A stretch of DNA of 64,000 nucleotides. It comes from Paenibacillus polymyxa. Lineage in GTDB: Bacteria; Bacillota; Bacilli; Paenibacillales; Paenibacillaceae. The notes beneath the pieces are model-generated. The model was not told where the DNA came from. It made no database searches and worked only from the letters and a program-made list of their open reading frames with translations. The number at the start of each line of letters is the position of its first letter. The first letter of the stretch is position 1. Where the stretch lies: positions 3,753,501-3,817,500 of the forward strand of contig NZ_CP015423.1 in the NCBI RefSeq assembly GCF_001719045.1, written 5' to 3'. Shown here piece after piece: positions 33,803-42,927 of the stretch. A program made the translations under genes and the position numbers.

Positions 33803-36748
33803 TTGGGTGTGAGTCGTTCGGCAGCACAGCCAGTACCGTACATTCCACGTATTGTCGTGATTCCAGATTATGAAAAGGATGAAATCATTGAAGATGTGTG
33901 GAAAGTGGAAAAATGTGCTGAGGACCCCAAGCAACAGAAGTTGGTATTCGATGAAAAGGCGAAGCAACGTGAATATTTCAAAGCGAAGAAAGAATTGAAG
34001 CCATCAAAGGAACAATTACATAAATTAGAACGTATACCGAATAAAACGATCTCGTGGAATGGCCGCACAAAGTCTGTTCCTGATCAAAATGAATATAAAA
34101 CTTTCAATGGATGGAATAAACAGAATCGTCGCGTGAAGCTAGAAGCAATTCCTTTTCCTGCTCGTTCAGTTATGTATGATGACGAACTATATCCTTGTTA
34201 TTCCATCGAGCAAACGGAAGAAATACCAATCATAGCAATCAATGAAGAGTCCATCGGATTCAAGCGAGTGGAGTATCCACAGTATGAAAATAAGAATGTT
34301 CAATTTTTCGATGGTCAAGGTTTAATGAGCTTTCAGTTTGCAGAGCGTATTGGACAACATCTGAACCTATCCTATTCACCCAATGCAGTTCAGGGTAGAC
34401 TTCCATATATCAAGGGTAACTTTATCCGTTTTGATCTGATGAAATGGTTCAAGGAAAACAACGTGACCGAGATAAAGGATGTTTTTGGTGAATTACAGCC
34501 TGTCATCGACAAAGAGGGTCGTCCTATTGATCTCATCCTCACCAAGTCCTGTTTTAAAGCATGGCATCAATACAATGAGGAACAAGCTAAGCCTAAATGT
34601 TTGTTTGAAAATATAGCGGAATATGAAGAATTACTGAAAGTACATAATCATAATCACTTTTGGGTCGCCAATTATGCGAAGCCAGCATACCAGATGAACG
34701 CCTACACACCACTGACATACCAATATATTCACGCGTTGAATCTTACACTGAACGATTTATATCAATTAGCTACGCCTCTAATGGATGTCATCAAACGAGT
34801 ATTACATGGACAAAAAAATGACACCCATGGAAAGTGGCTTCGAGATATTGCGTACACGAAAGCGTTCCTACATATGCTAGTCCAAGAAGATGATGAATCT
34901 AAAGATGTAGACGAGGAATCCGACGAACAGGAAGATGAAATAGAACGAGGTCAGAAGAAGCAATTTATAAATGAAATCATCCAAGCCATTGATTTGAATG
35001 AACTGATGCTGTATGACGGAAACGTCCGCAAATTCATCGTGAAGCAAGCCATGCTGAAAGTACAGGATATGTTGAAAGGTCGTATTCCGATCCGTGGCTG
35101 CTACTTTTATCTGACAAACGATCCGATTGCATTCATGGAGCATGCCAGCGCAATTCCAGTAAAAGGTGTGCTAAAGAAGAACCAGGCTTTTATGAATCGG
35201 AAACGTGGAATGCATGCGCTATTCCGTTCACCGTTAACGATATTTAATGAAGTTGGCAAGCTATATTTTGTACACGTACATAACCGATATATGCGTCATT
35301 TAGACAATGTAATTGTGCTGAACTGTTGTGATTTAACACTGGCAAGGCTCGGACTAGGAGATGTGGACGGGGACACGGCTCTCTGTACGAATGATCCGAC
35401 CATACTCTCAGCAGTGATCGACGCGCCTACGACCATCAATGAAGATGATAAAAAAGTAGCTGCTCCTGTACCGAATAATATGGATAGTATCATCAAGATG
35501 GAATTGAAGAGTCTACATAACCTGACGGGTAGATGTACGAATGTGAATACGTATTTTCAGAATCTGGCTTTGGAGGAAGGGAGCCTTCAAGCACGGGTTT
35601 TGGAAAACTCAGTTTTAAAATTTCTCCAAGGCCAAATCATTGATGCAACCAAAAATGGACTGGAAGTTGAAATTCCATATGTGCTGGATCGTCTGGCTAT
35701 CCAGATGCCGTATTTCTTTCGTTTCGTGAATGGTGGTAAAGCGGAGGATTATCAGCACTCGACGAAATCGCCGTTTAATCAATTTTGCATTGTGGCAGAA
35801 AAGTATATAGATGAAACGTTTAACATGAAAGATGGCAAATTGGATCAGTCCATTTTCAGCATCGAGAGTACGAGACAATTATTACAGGATATGAGCAAGG
35901 TAAGCCAGCCCAAGTTTCTGAGCTATCTAGCCCACATTGAACCGCTGTATACAGAATACAACGAGCAGAAAAATAAAATTAATCATCGCCAAAAGGAATT
36001 TAATGAACTGAAAAAATGGGAACGTGATAATGATACTCGGAAAGCGATCAGTGCTGAATACGCCAAGTTAAGAGAGAAGTACAAGGCTCAGTGTGAGGAG
36101 ATCTGTCCGTACCCTTCGATACTTGCCAGTGTAGCTGTGGAGATCGCTTATCAAAATTATGGAACGTACTCCTTTGCATGGTTGTTTGTAGATGGACTAC
36201 TGGAAAATCTAAAGCAGCATGAAAATGTCATAAAGGGGGAAGTACGAAAGGTGAAACGGCTAACGAATCGAAATGTGGAAGCTAAGGAGCTTACCGTTCA
36301 AGCTGGCATTGCTACAATAGATAATGTGGAGTTTCTATTGAATGTGCCAGACGGTGTGTATTCATTATTTGAAATCATGGGACAATTCTTTATTGGATAT
36401 GAAGCTGAAAGGGAAAGCGTAGTACAAACCAGTCATACGCCTTTTATGCTGGACGAGAAAAGTACAAGACGAATATTGAGGAATTATCTGCTTGGCTTCA
36501 GTACATTGAAAAAGTCTCAGGAAGAATCGCAGTTGGTAGCTGACCAGGTATTAGGCAAGAAATTACAGATTCAGGTGGTCGAGTATGGATATGTTCATAT
36601 TGTAGATGAGCATGGGGAAAGGAAATGTATAATTCCGCGAGATCAGGCCATTCGCCGAGAGGAAGGGTTATCCTTACTGGATTTTGGCGGAGCGACAATT
36701 GAATTTATCAGGATTGAAAAAGTAACGAAATCAAGCTTTATCAAATAA
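33803..36748 (+). CDS. Phage-type RNA polymerase related to YonO and RNA-silencing RdRPs
   Basis: A 981-residue protein. The motif GLGDVDGD (DVDGD at 520-524) is the metal-binding DbDGD loop of two-barrel RNA polymerases of the QDE-1/YonO class. Upstream, RGMHALFRSPLTIFNEVGKL and HLDNVIVLNCCDL, and downstream LTGRCTN and FLQGQIIDATKNG, match the order of conserved blocks in RNAi-type RdRPs (short pieces quoted). YonO of phage SPbeta is a DNA-dependent polymerase of this type (about 840 residues). An acidic insertion is at about 360-380. Start is TTG with AGGAAG. It probably transcribes the element's own genes. Confidence 0.8.
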   Translation: MGVSRSAAQPVPYIPRIVVIPDYEKDEIIEDVWKVEKCAEDPKQQKLVFDEKAKQREYFKAKKELKPSKEQLHKLERIPNKTISWNGRTKSVPDQNEYKTFNGWNKQNRRVKLEAIPFPARSVMYDDELYPCYSIEQTEEIPIIAINEESIGFKRVEYPQYENKNVQFFDGQGLMSFQFAERIGQHLNLSYSPNAVQGRLPYIKGNFIRFDLMKWFKENNVTEIKDVFGELQPVIDKEGRPIDLILTKSCFKAWHQYNEEQAKPKCLFENIAEYEELLKVHNHNHFWVANYAKPAYQMNAYTPLTYQYIHALNLTLNDLYQLATPLMDVIKRVLHGQKNDTHGKWLRDIAYTKAFLHMLVQEDDESKDVDEESDEQEDEIERGQKKQFINEIIQAIDLNELMLYDGNVRKFIVKQAMLKVQDMLKGRIPIRGCYFYLTNDPIAFMEHASAIPVKGVLKKNQAFMNRKRGMHALFRSPLTIFNEVGKLYFVHVHNRYMRHLDNVIVLNCCDLTLARLGLGDVDGDTALCTNDPTILSAVIDAPTTINEDDKKVAAPVPNNMDSIIKMELKSLHNLTGRCTNVNTYFQNLALEEGSLQARVLENSVLKFLQGQIIDATKNGLEVEIPYVLDRLAIQMPYFFRFVNGGKAEDYQHSTKSPFNQFCIVAEKYIDETFNMKDGKLDQSIFSIESTRQLLQDMSKVSQPKFLSYLAHIEPLYTEYNEQKNKINHRQKEFNELKKWERDNDTRKAISAEYAKLREKYKAQCEEICPYPSILASVAVEIAYQNYGTYSFAWLFVDGLLENLKQHENVIKGEVRKVKRLTNRNVEAKELTVQAGIATIDNVEFLLNVPDGVYSLFEIMGQFFIGYEAERESVVQTSHTPFMLDEKSTRRILRNYLLGFSTLKKSQEESQLVADQVLGKKLQIQVVEYGYVHIVDEHGERKCIIPRDQAIRREEGLSLLDFGGATIEFIRIEKVTKSSFIK

Positions 36749-36763
36749 AACTAAATCATAGGT

Positions 36764-36836
36764 CTGTCATGATCTGGCGCCTGTTAACACGGGCGCTTGG
36801 GTGACACCTGATATAGGTGCGATCCCACAATGACAG
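36764..36836 (+). ncRNA. Predicted three-way-junction RNA in the leader of the small DUF5659 gene
   Basis: Outer stem CTGTCAT (36764-36770) with ATGACAG (36830-36836); hairpin one GCGCCTGT/ACGGGCGC (36777-36796); hairpin two TGGG..CACCT-loop-AGGTG..CCCA (36798-36827) with an internal loop containing GA steps. The 3' side of the outer stem runs into the ribosome site (ACAGGAGTG) of the next gene. No known riboswitch class recognised. Confidence 0.5.
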
Positions 36837-36848
36837 GAGTGAACCTAA

Positions 36849-37019
36849 ATGAACTATTTCTATTGTTATGATATTCATTTGTTTAATTATCTGACGAGTA
36901 AGGGGTTCTCGTTTATAACGAAGGCACGACACTATAAGACGAATGTTTTATTTTCCATGTATCTGAAAACGCCAGAACTATCTGTAGCCATTGATGAATG
37001 GGAAGCAACAAATCATTAA
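36849..37019 (+). CDS. DUF5659-like small phage protein
   Basis: A 56-residue protein starting MNYFYCYDIHLFNYL and ending IDEWEATNH. The order of FYCY, a hydrophobic helix, a KT-x-F-type strand and a C-terminal acidic helix resembles DUF5659 proteins of phages. AGGAGTGA is well placed. Its leader is the structured RNA above. Function unknown. Confidence 0.7.
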   Translation: MNYFYCYDIHLFNYLTSKGFSFITKARHYKTNVLFSMYLKTPELSVAIDEWEATNH

Positions 37020-37054
37020 AATGTAAATGTTAGAAATGATGTGAGGAGCATTTT

Positions 37055-38644
37055 ATGAGAATTGATGATTATAAGCCAAAGCAAAATGTAACTGAGAAGA
37101 TAAACGGGGAGGAAGCTGAATGGAAATATGGAGATATCGTTTTAATCAGTAGTGGCACGGCATCGGGCAAATCCTTCTTTATCCGAAACAAGCTGGAAGA
37201 ATTAGCGGATCAGCAAAATGTGAACATACTTTTATTAGTCAATCGAAGGAATTTGTATGATCAGAATAAGGAAGCTATCGAGGATACCTCAAGAATCAAA
37301 GTTGAATTATACCAAACGATTGAAAATCGGCTAGACAATGATGAAGAGTACGATTTTTCTCCCTATACATACATTGTGTGTGATGAGTCGCATTACTTTA
37401 CTACGGACAGTGGATTTAATGATAATTCCGATGATTCTCTTCAAGCTATTCTCGGATTACAATCTCAAATTAGGATTTTTATGTCCGCAACAGGTCATGT
37501 GTTATTCTCTTACATCAAGAATCAATACAGACGTAAGCTCAAACAAAAAGGTAATAAAATATGGACGTACTCCATTCCAATTAAATTTAATCAAATTGCA
37601 TCGTTATCCTTCTACACAGACTTTTATGCAGTAGAAAAACTAATTGAGCACAAATTCAATAAAGCTGACGATAAAATTATATATTTTGCAGACACGATCC
37701 AAAAGGCTTTTGAGCTTTACCAGAAGTATGACGATTCATTATTCGTATGCAGTAAAAGCAGCAGCAAAAACAGAAAGTATCTCAAACATGTAGATGATGA
37801 TCAAGTGGAGTCCATGGTCAAGCAAAATAGGTTTGACTGTAAATATTTATTCACCACTACGGTACTTGATAATGGTTTTGATTTGAAGGATGAGCAAATT
37901 AAATTAATTGTATGCGATATATTTGACGTGGATACGATGCTACAGTGTATTGGGCGAAAGAGATTCAAGAATGACCAGGATAAGGTTCATGTGGTGTTGC
38001 TGAATCGAAATAATCGAAATTTGAATAATTACTTGAATTCAGTCCAGATGAAACTGGATGAAGCAGACGCTTTTATACATGGTGGAGTTGAAGAATGGAA
38101 AAAGCTAGTGGGTAAATTTTCGAGGAAATCCAATCACATCATTAAAGACAACGCAATAAGTGATGGAAAATATAAATCGAAGAAGACAGTGTCCAGAGTT
38201 AAATATCTTCAAGCTGTAGCTACGAGAGATCGGCTTAAAGCAATGCTGGATCAGAACAGAGAAACCAATAATTTCAGGGAAGAAAGTGGAGGGAAAAAGG
38301 AAAGCGATGCCTATATGATGTACATTTCGAACTTATTACATAAAAATAAAATCACGTTGATTGAGAAACGATTTGAGCAAGAAGAATTATGTAGCTATTT
38401 AGACACGATAGTCGGTAAAAGAATATACAAAGAGGGTCAAAAACAAGTCATAGAAAAATTTGATATCAAGGATTATCGAGGTAGATTACAAAAGGATATT
38501 AGCCAATTACAATCCTACCTCCAATCGAATCAATTAAAATATGCGATTGGTAGTTTTCCAGATAACCGAAAAAAGTTAGAAGATGGAAGCAACAACCCCC
38601 ATAAAGGGAAGCGATATTGGTTAGTCAGCAAATTTAACGAATAG
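37055..38644 (+). CDS. SF2 DEAD/DEAH-like helicase (phage)
   Basis: A 529-residue helicase. Motif I is SSGTASGKSF, motif II CDESH, motif III MSATG, and a motif VI-like QCIGRKRF with its arginine finger lies at about residue 313. The C-terminal 200 residues are basic and helical. It follows the RNA polymerase in the same direction with a GTGAGGAG ribosome site, suggesting a role in replication or transcription of the element. Confidence 0.82.
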   Translation: MRIDDYKPKQNVTEKINGEEAEWKYGDIVLISSGTASGKSFFIRNKLEELADQQNVNILLLVNRRNLYDQNKEAIEDTSRIKVELYQTIENRLDNDEEYDFSPYTYIVCDESHYFTTDSGFNDNSDDSLQAILGLQSQIRIFMSATGHVLFSYIKNQYRRKLKQKGNKIWTYSIPIKFNQIASLSFYTDFYAVEKLIEHKFNKADDKIIYFADTIQKAFELYQKYDDSLFVCSKSSSKNRKYLKHVDDDQVESMVKQNRFDCKYLFTTTVLDNGFDLKDEQIKLIVCDIFDVDTMLQCIGRKRFKNDQDKVHVVLLNRNNRNLNNYLNSVQMKLDEADAFIHGGVEEWKKLVGKFSRKSNHIIKDNAISDGKYKSKKTVSRVKYLQAVATRDRLKAMLDQNRETNNFREESGGKKESDAYMMYISNLLHKNKITLIEKRFEQEELCSYLDTIVGKRIYKEGQKQVIEKFDIKDYRGRLQKDISQLQSYLQSNQLKYAIGSFPDNRKKLEDGSNNPHKGKRYWLVSKFNE

Positions 38645-39095
38645 TCGGTTGCAACAAAAAAATCGAATTTTTCTTCATTTGGATATTGCCAAAAAGATAG
38701 CATATATAAGGATTTTTTTAATCTTGGACCGCAAATTGTGGAGTAATGCTATATATATACATATATCCATGATTTGCTGTCCAGATGATAAAAAAGTCAA
38801 TGGAATCAACCGTTTTATGAAATGTAAAAAAGCAAAAAAATGAGACAAACCAAAATTGAGCCGCAAAAGGGTGAATTGCCGAAGGCAAGAGGGAAAACGG
38901 CGGCAGGTCGATGAATACCGATTACGAAGCGTAGCGAAGTGGTTTTTATCGAGATGGTGAGAGAGTTTCCCTTTATGTGGGTACAAACGTTAAGATCAAA
39001 AGAAACCGTCAACAAAAATTTGTAAACAAATTATTTCTTTCCGTAGCCATCCAACATCGTTGGCTGTCTTCATTTTATTTTTTGAACATGATAGA
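38645..39095. other. Non-coding stretch with GC-rich patterned segment
   Basis: No convincing gene. A segment at about 38856-38960 is locally GC-rich inside AT-rich flanks and contains a small hairpin (TTGCC-GAA-GGCAA), and CGAAGCGTAGCGAAG-like repeated steps. A weak hairpin lies at 39045-39065. It could hold an origin or a small RNA, but nothing decides this. Confidence 0.35.
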
Positions 39096-39123
39096 TTGAC
39101 GTGACCCTACTTTTGTATATATA
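39096..39123 (+). promoter_or_regulatory. Candidate SigA promoter ahead of the late genes
   Basis: TTGACG (39096-39101), 16-base spacer, TATATA (39118-39123). It points toward the operon beginning at 39442, with two palindromes (39197-39209 and 39338-39353) and a terminator-like hairpin in between. Confidence 0.5.
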
Positions 39124-39337
39124 GGGGAAACTGAGGTCAGTCCATTGATATAGCCTAAACTTAGAAAGAATGAAATGGAGAAATGGTCTTTACCTCATGT
39201 CTAAGACATCTATTCATTTGTAGTCAGGCTGCTTATTTTAAAATTTTCGTTTTACAGATTGAAATTAATCTTGTTGAATGTACGTTTATATTTGCAAAAT
39301 TTTAAAATTGAAAAAGCTGGGCTTACAAAGTTTGAGA

Positions 39338-39353
39338 TGTGTCACGTGACACA
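39338..39353. promoter_or_regulatory. Perfect 16-bp palindrome, possible phage operator
   Basis: TGTGTCACGTGACACA is self-complementary over all 16 bases. It lies between the candidate promoter and the first gene of the operon. A regulator is not identified. Confidence 0.5.
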
Positions 39354-39389
39354 ATGAGCAAATTTACAACTACAAATTAGATACACGGG

Positions 39390-39419
39390 AACTCTGGCTA
39401 TTGGCTAGGGTTTCTTTTT
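39390..39419 (+). terminator. Terminator-like hairpin in the leader of the late operon
   Basis: AACTCTGGC pairs with GCTAGGGTT (two G-U pairs) and is followed by TTTCTTTTT. It lies 22 bases before the first gene, so it may act as an attenuator of upstream transcription. Confidence 0.6.
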
Positions 39420-39441
39420 CATTTAGAGAGGAGTAACAAGA

Positions 39442-39645
39442 ATGCTATTAATGTTGCAAGCAATAATCGTAGAAATATCACGATTTATTACTGTAGTTGG
39501 TGTGTTTTTCACTTGGATGTGGATTGCAGCCTTTTTAAAAGCGGGTTTAGAAAAGGGGATCAAGTGGATTGGAAATCAAATTCGTAAACGTAGAAACGTT
39601 AAATCCGTACATAAAAAAACGCCAGAAATAATGAGAAAGCTGTAG
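39442..39645 (+). CDS. Small single-span membrane protein
   Basis: A 67-residue protein with one long hydrophobic segment (about residues 5-33) and a strongly basic C-terminus (QIRKRRNVKSVHKK). AGGAG lies before the ATG. It heads the phage operon and could be a holin-like or superinfection protein, but there is no lysin nearby to support that. Function unknown. Confidence 0.6.
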   Translation: MLLMLQAIIVEISRFITVVGVFFTWMWIAAFLKAGLEKGIKWIGNQIRKRRNVKSVHKKTPEIMRKL

Positions 39646-39668
39646 ACATAAAGGAGCAAGTGATATAA

Positions 39669-40937
39669 ATGAAATGGATGAAATTGAAGATCGATCAACT
39701 GGTACATGCCGAATATAATCCAAGGAAGGATTTAAAAGCGGGTGATCCAGAGTTTGAAAAGATCAGGAATAGTGTAATGGAATTCGGTTATTGTGAACCG
39801 ATTATTTGTAATAGTGATTATACCATTGTAGGAGGCCACCAACGTGCCAAAGTGTTAAAGGCACTCGGATACGCTGAAGTCGATTGTGTCATAGTGGATG
39901 TGAATAAGTCGAAAGAGAAAGCTCTGAACATAGCGCTCAACAAAATTACAGGGGAATGGGACTTTGACGCACTGGCTACATTATTAGATGAGTTAAAAGA
40001 AGCAGAATATAATATTGAGCTAACTGGCTTTGATTGGTCTGAAGCGGAGAAGTTGTTGGATACATTACATGAAGAAAATGTGGATGAAGAAGATGATTTT
40101 AATCTAGAAGAAGCATTACCTGAACATCCGATCACTCGAAAAGGTGACATTTGGCTACTTGGGAAGCATAGGCTAATATGCGGAGATTCGACTAAACCGC
40201 AGGATATTGAAACGTTAATGGATGGCAAGAAGGCTCAGCTTATTGTAACTGATCCACCTTATAATGTGGATTATACGGGCAAGACGAAGAATGCATTGAA
40301 AATAGAGAACGATAAGATGGACAATCACCAATTTTATGATTTCCTATTGGCAGCTTATACTCGAATGTTTGAAGTAGCAGATGATGGAGCAAGTATTTAT
40401 GTGTTCCATGCGGATAGTGAAGGTTTGAATTTTAGGAAGGCATTTATTGAAGCTGGATTCAAACTGGCACAATGCTGCATATGGGCAAAGCAAGCGATGG
40501 TAATGGGGAGACAAGATTATCACTGGATGCACGAACCCGTATTATATGGTTGGAAGCCGACAGGTGGACACTACTGGAACAGTGATCGTAAGCAAACGAC
40601 ATTATGGCAATTTGATCGCCCCTTTCGGAATGAATATCATCCCACGATGAAGCCGATTCCCTTGATTAGCTACCCGATTAAAAACTCAAGTAAACTTGGT
40701 GATATCGTATTTGATCCATTCGGTGGTTCAGGTTCAGCGTTAATTGCTTGTGAGGAAACGGATCGGCTTTGCTATACCAGCGAGCTTGATCCCAAATATG
40801 TAGATGTGATTGTAAGTAGATATATTGCTCATGTTGGTGACAATAGCAGTGTATATTTGATTCGGGAAGGTAAGCAATATAGCTACCAAGAAGTTGTTGC
40901 TGAGTCGGCAAGGTCAGAGGTATCATGTGCTGACTAA
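39669..40937 (+). CDS. ParB-domain DNA adenine/N4-cytosine methyltransferase
   Basis: A 422-residue phage protein. Residues 1-130 are a ParB/sulfiredoxin-type domain (LVHAEYNPRKDL, then IVGGHQRAKVLKALG); about 165-400 are an amino-methyltransferase with DPPYNVDYTGK (motif IV) and DPFGGSGSALIACE (motif I), in the permuted beta-class order. Such fusions are common just upstream of terminase genes. Start at ATG behind AAGGAG. Probably protects phage DNA or marks it for replication or packaging. Confidence 0.88.
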   Translation: MKWMKLKIDQLVHAEYNPRKDLKAGDPEFEKIRNSVMEFGYCEPIICNSDYTIVGGHQRAKVLKALGYAEVDCVIVDVNKSKEKALNIALNKITGEWDFDALATLLDELKEAEYNIELTGFDWSEAEKLLDTLHEENVDEEDDFNLEEALPEHPITRKGDIWLLGKHRLICGDSTKPQDIETLMDGKKAQLIVTDPPYNVDYTGKTKNALKIENDKMDNHQFYDFLLAAYTRMFEVADDGASIYVFHADSEGLNFRKAFIEAGFKLAQCCIWAKQAMVMGRQDYHWMHEPVLYGWKPTGGHYWNSDRKQTTLWQFDRPFRNEYHPTMKPIPLISYPIKNSSKLGDIVFDPFGGSGSALIACEETDRLCYTSELDPKYVDVIVSRYIAHVGDNSSVYLIREGKQYSYQEVVAESARSEVSCAD

Positions 40938-40955
40938 ACCGAAAGGGTGATTGAA

Positions 40956-41114
40956 TTGGGTAAGGCAAAAGTGAATATGGTGATTCGATTCCTGAAGGGC
41001 ATGCAAGCCGAAAAGGTAAATGTGCTAGGGACGGAGGCTCAGGAGGATAATGAGTTGATTCAGAAGGTGATTGAGGATATCGAATTGTTTTACGAGGCTG
41101 AGTTAGAAGGGTAA
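40956..41114 (+). CDS. Small hypothetical phage protein
   Basis: A 52-residue protein starting at TTG with AAAGGG eight bases upstream. It is acidic and helical (FLKGMQAEKVN, then AQEDNELIQKVIEDIELF). It fills the gap between the methyltransferase and a terminator. No family recognised; too short for confident assignment. Confidence 0.5.
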   Translation: MGKAKVNMVIRFLKGMQAEKVNVLGTEAQEDNELIQKVIEDIELFYEAELEG

Positions 41115-41127
41115 GCTGATACATATG

Positions 41128-41159
41128 GGGAATGGCCGATAGTGGCTGTTCCCTTTTTT
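41128..41159 (+). terminator. Rho-independent terminator before the terminase genes
   Basis: GGGAA(TG)GCC pairs with GGC(TG)TTCCC around a short loop, followed by six T residues, just before the terminase small subunit gene. Confidence 0.75.
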
Positions 41160-41178
41160 CGTGATGGAGGTGAACAGA

Positions 41179-41922
41179 ATGAGCAAAAATAGTAACAATC
41201 CCAAAAGAAACAAGCCTAAGATACTGACCAAGTATGATCAATTTGTTGTGCCAAGGCTGAAGGATATTCCCGTTTGGGTACGTGAAGGAGCCACAGATGA
41301 AGAGATTGCTAGGCGACTAAACATTCATATCTGGACATTAGGCGACTATCGCAGGAAGCATCCCAAATTTGCAGAAGTATTGGAACGCCCAACTAAGTGG
41401 GAAACCCATGTATATCCTCGGTTAGCGGAAATCCAGCAATGGTTCGAAGAAGGCGTGAATGCAGAGGACATTATCAAGAAACTCGATATAGGTAAAACGA
41501 CTTGGTACGAGTATATAGATAAACATCCGATGCTGGCTGAACTAGTCAAATGGAGCAGATCTGTCCCTATATCCCACGTGGAAAATTCACTTTTGAAAGC
41601 TGCAACAGGGTATGAATATGAAGAAATAAAAACCATCATTGAAGAGGACAAAAATGGAAAAAAGAAGACGCGTATCGAGAAAGTAAAACGATATCAGCCT
41701 CCCAATCCGACAGCGATGATCTTCTACTTAAAGAACCGTGCTCCAAATGAGTGGAATGATCGCCGTGAGCTGGTGGTGAATACGAAGGCATTGGAACAAG
41801 AACGGAAGCAGCTATTTTTGGATATGATTGAAGCGGATGTAGTGGATGCCGACTATGAAGCTATTGAGGAATCGGTTGAGATTGAGGAAGGATATATGGA
41901 GCCGGATAATTCACAGCCATAA
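41179..41922 (+). CDS. Phage terminase small subunit-like protein
   Basis: A 247-residue protein. Two similar helix-turn-helix units (VREGATDEEIARRLNIHIWTL at about 38-58 and FEEGVNAEDIIKKLDIGKTTW at about 88-108, quoted in part) are followed by LLKAATGYEYEE and AMIFYLKNRAPNEW, the pattern of terminase small subunits that recognise DNA and recruit the large subunit. ATG 41179 follows GGAGG. The large subunit follows after an inserted recombinase gene. Confidence 0.8.
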   Translation: MSKNSNNPKRNKPKILTKYDQFVVPRLKDIPVWVREGATDEEIARRLNIHIWTLGDYRRKHPKFAEVLERPTKWETHVYPRLAEIQQWFEEGVNAEDIIKKLDIGKTTWYEYIDKHPMLAELVKWSRSVPISHVENSLLKAATGYEYEEIKTIIEEDKNGKKKTRIEKVKRYQPPNPTAMIFYLKNRAPNEWNDRRELVVNTKALEQERKQLFLDMIEADVVDADYEAIEESVEIEEGYMEPDNSQP

Positions 41923-42081
41923 CGTTATGCCGTCAGTATTTTTATAGATAAACGCCAGTTTCAGCCCTGAATTAGCCTGTAAATTGCCCAAACTAAGTGC
42001 ATAAGATAAGTTATGCAATCAGTGGACTTTCCCCCACATCAACGGTATGATGTGACACACAAGCGAAGGGTGGGGGCGAAT

Positions 42082-42927
42082 ATGGACTATATTCAAGGGT
42101 TTGAAGCACATTTACGGAGCAAGGATCGAAGCAAGAACACAGTTTCGTGCTACATCCGGGACGTGTTGCAGTTTATAACCTGGTATCAAAGGAAAACGGA
42201 ATATGGACTGGACAAGTGGATTGAATTGGATGGCGTGGAGTACAAGAAATATCTGCAAAGCACCAATCAAGCGATACTCACCATCAACCGCAAGATTGCC
42301 AGTATCAACGTATTTGCTCAGTGGATGCACCAACAAGGATATATTAAGGAAGAAATACATATCGAAGCGGTAAGGAACAAGGTTGTTCGGCAATACAAAG
42401 GGTTAGCAGAAAAGGATTTGTGGAAGCTGCGGAATGAAATTCACCGTATGGGTAATCGGATGCACATTTGTATGATCGAATTATTGATTGGGACTGGCAT
42501 ACGAGTAAGCGAATTGGTTGGCATCAAGCTGAAGGATATTGAAATAAGCGAACGCAAAGGATTATTGAAGGTATTCGGCAAAGGAAACTCCTTCCGCACC
42601 ATTCCATTAAATAAGGATGTGCGAAAAGCCATTACTCGGTATCTTGAAGTCAGACCACACAGTGAATCAGAATATCTATGTATTGGGCAGCGTGGAGCAT
42701 TGGAACGAAATGCGATTAACCTGATTCTGAACAAATACGGGGATCGGATCAATGTAAAGGTCACACCACATATGCTCAGACATACACTTGGCTATAAGCT
42801 GGTGAAGACGACTCCTTTGACGACCATTCAGCAAATCCTTGGACATGATCACGTAGCAACAACCAATATCTATACCCTAACAACACAGCAGGATATGGCT
42901 GAAGCATTGGCAAATATCGAGTGGTGA
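42082..42927 (+). CDS. Tyrosine recombinase (XerD/phage integrase type)
   Basis: A 281-residue recombinase. The SAM-like core-binding domain is at 1-85; the catalytic domain has GTGIRVSELVGI (Arg I), the TPHMLRHTLG box (His and Arg II), LGHDHVATTNIYT (His/Tyr nucleophile). Start at 42082 follows GGTGGGGG. It is unusual in lying between the small and large terminase genes. It may be a resolvase or a second integrase of this element. Confidence 0.88.
   Translation: MDYIQGFEAHLRSKDRSKNTVSCYIRDVLQFITWYQRKTEYGLDKWIELDGVEYKKYLQSTNQAILTINRKIASINVFAQWMHQQGYIKEEIHIEAVRNKVVRQYKGLAEKDLWKLRNEIHRMGNRMHICMIELLIGTGIRVSELVGIKLKDIEISERKGLLKVFGKGNSFRTIPLNKDVRKAITRYLEVRPHSESEYLCIGQRGALERNAINLILNKYGDRINVKVTPHMLRHTLGYKLVKTTPLTTIQQILGHDHVATTNIYTLTTQQDMAEALANIEW

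Noticed and set aside
36764..36836. tRNA gene or known riboswitch
   Set aside because: There is no CCA-type acceptor stem, anticodon arm or TTCGA loop, and no match to riboswitch cores I know, so it is listed only as a structured RNA.
38649..38843. A 64-codon frame after the helicase gene
   Set aside because: No ribosome site and a composition like translated AT-rich spacer.
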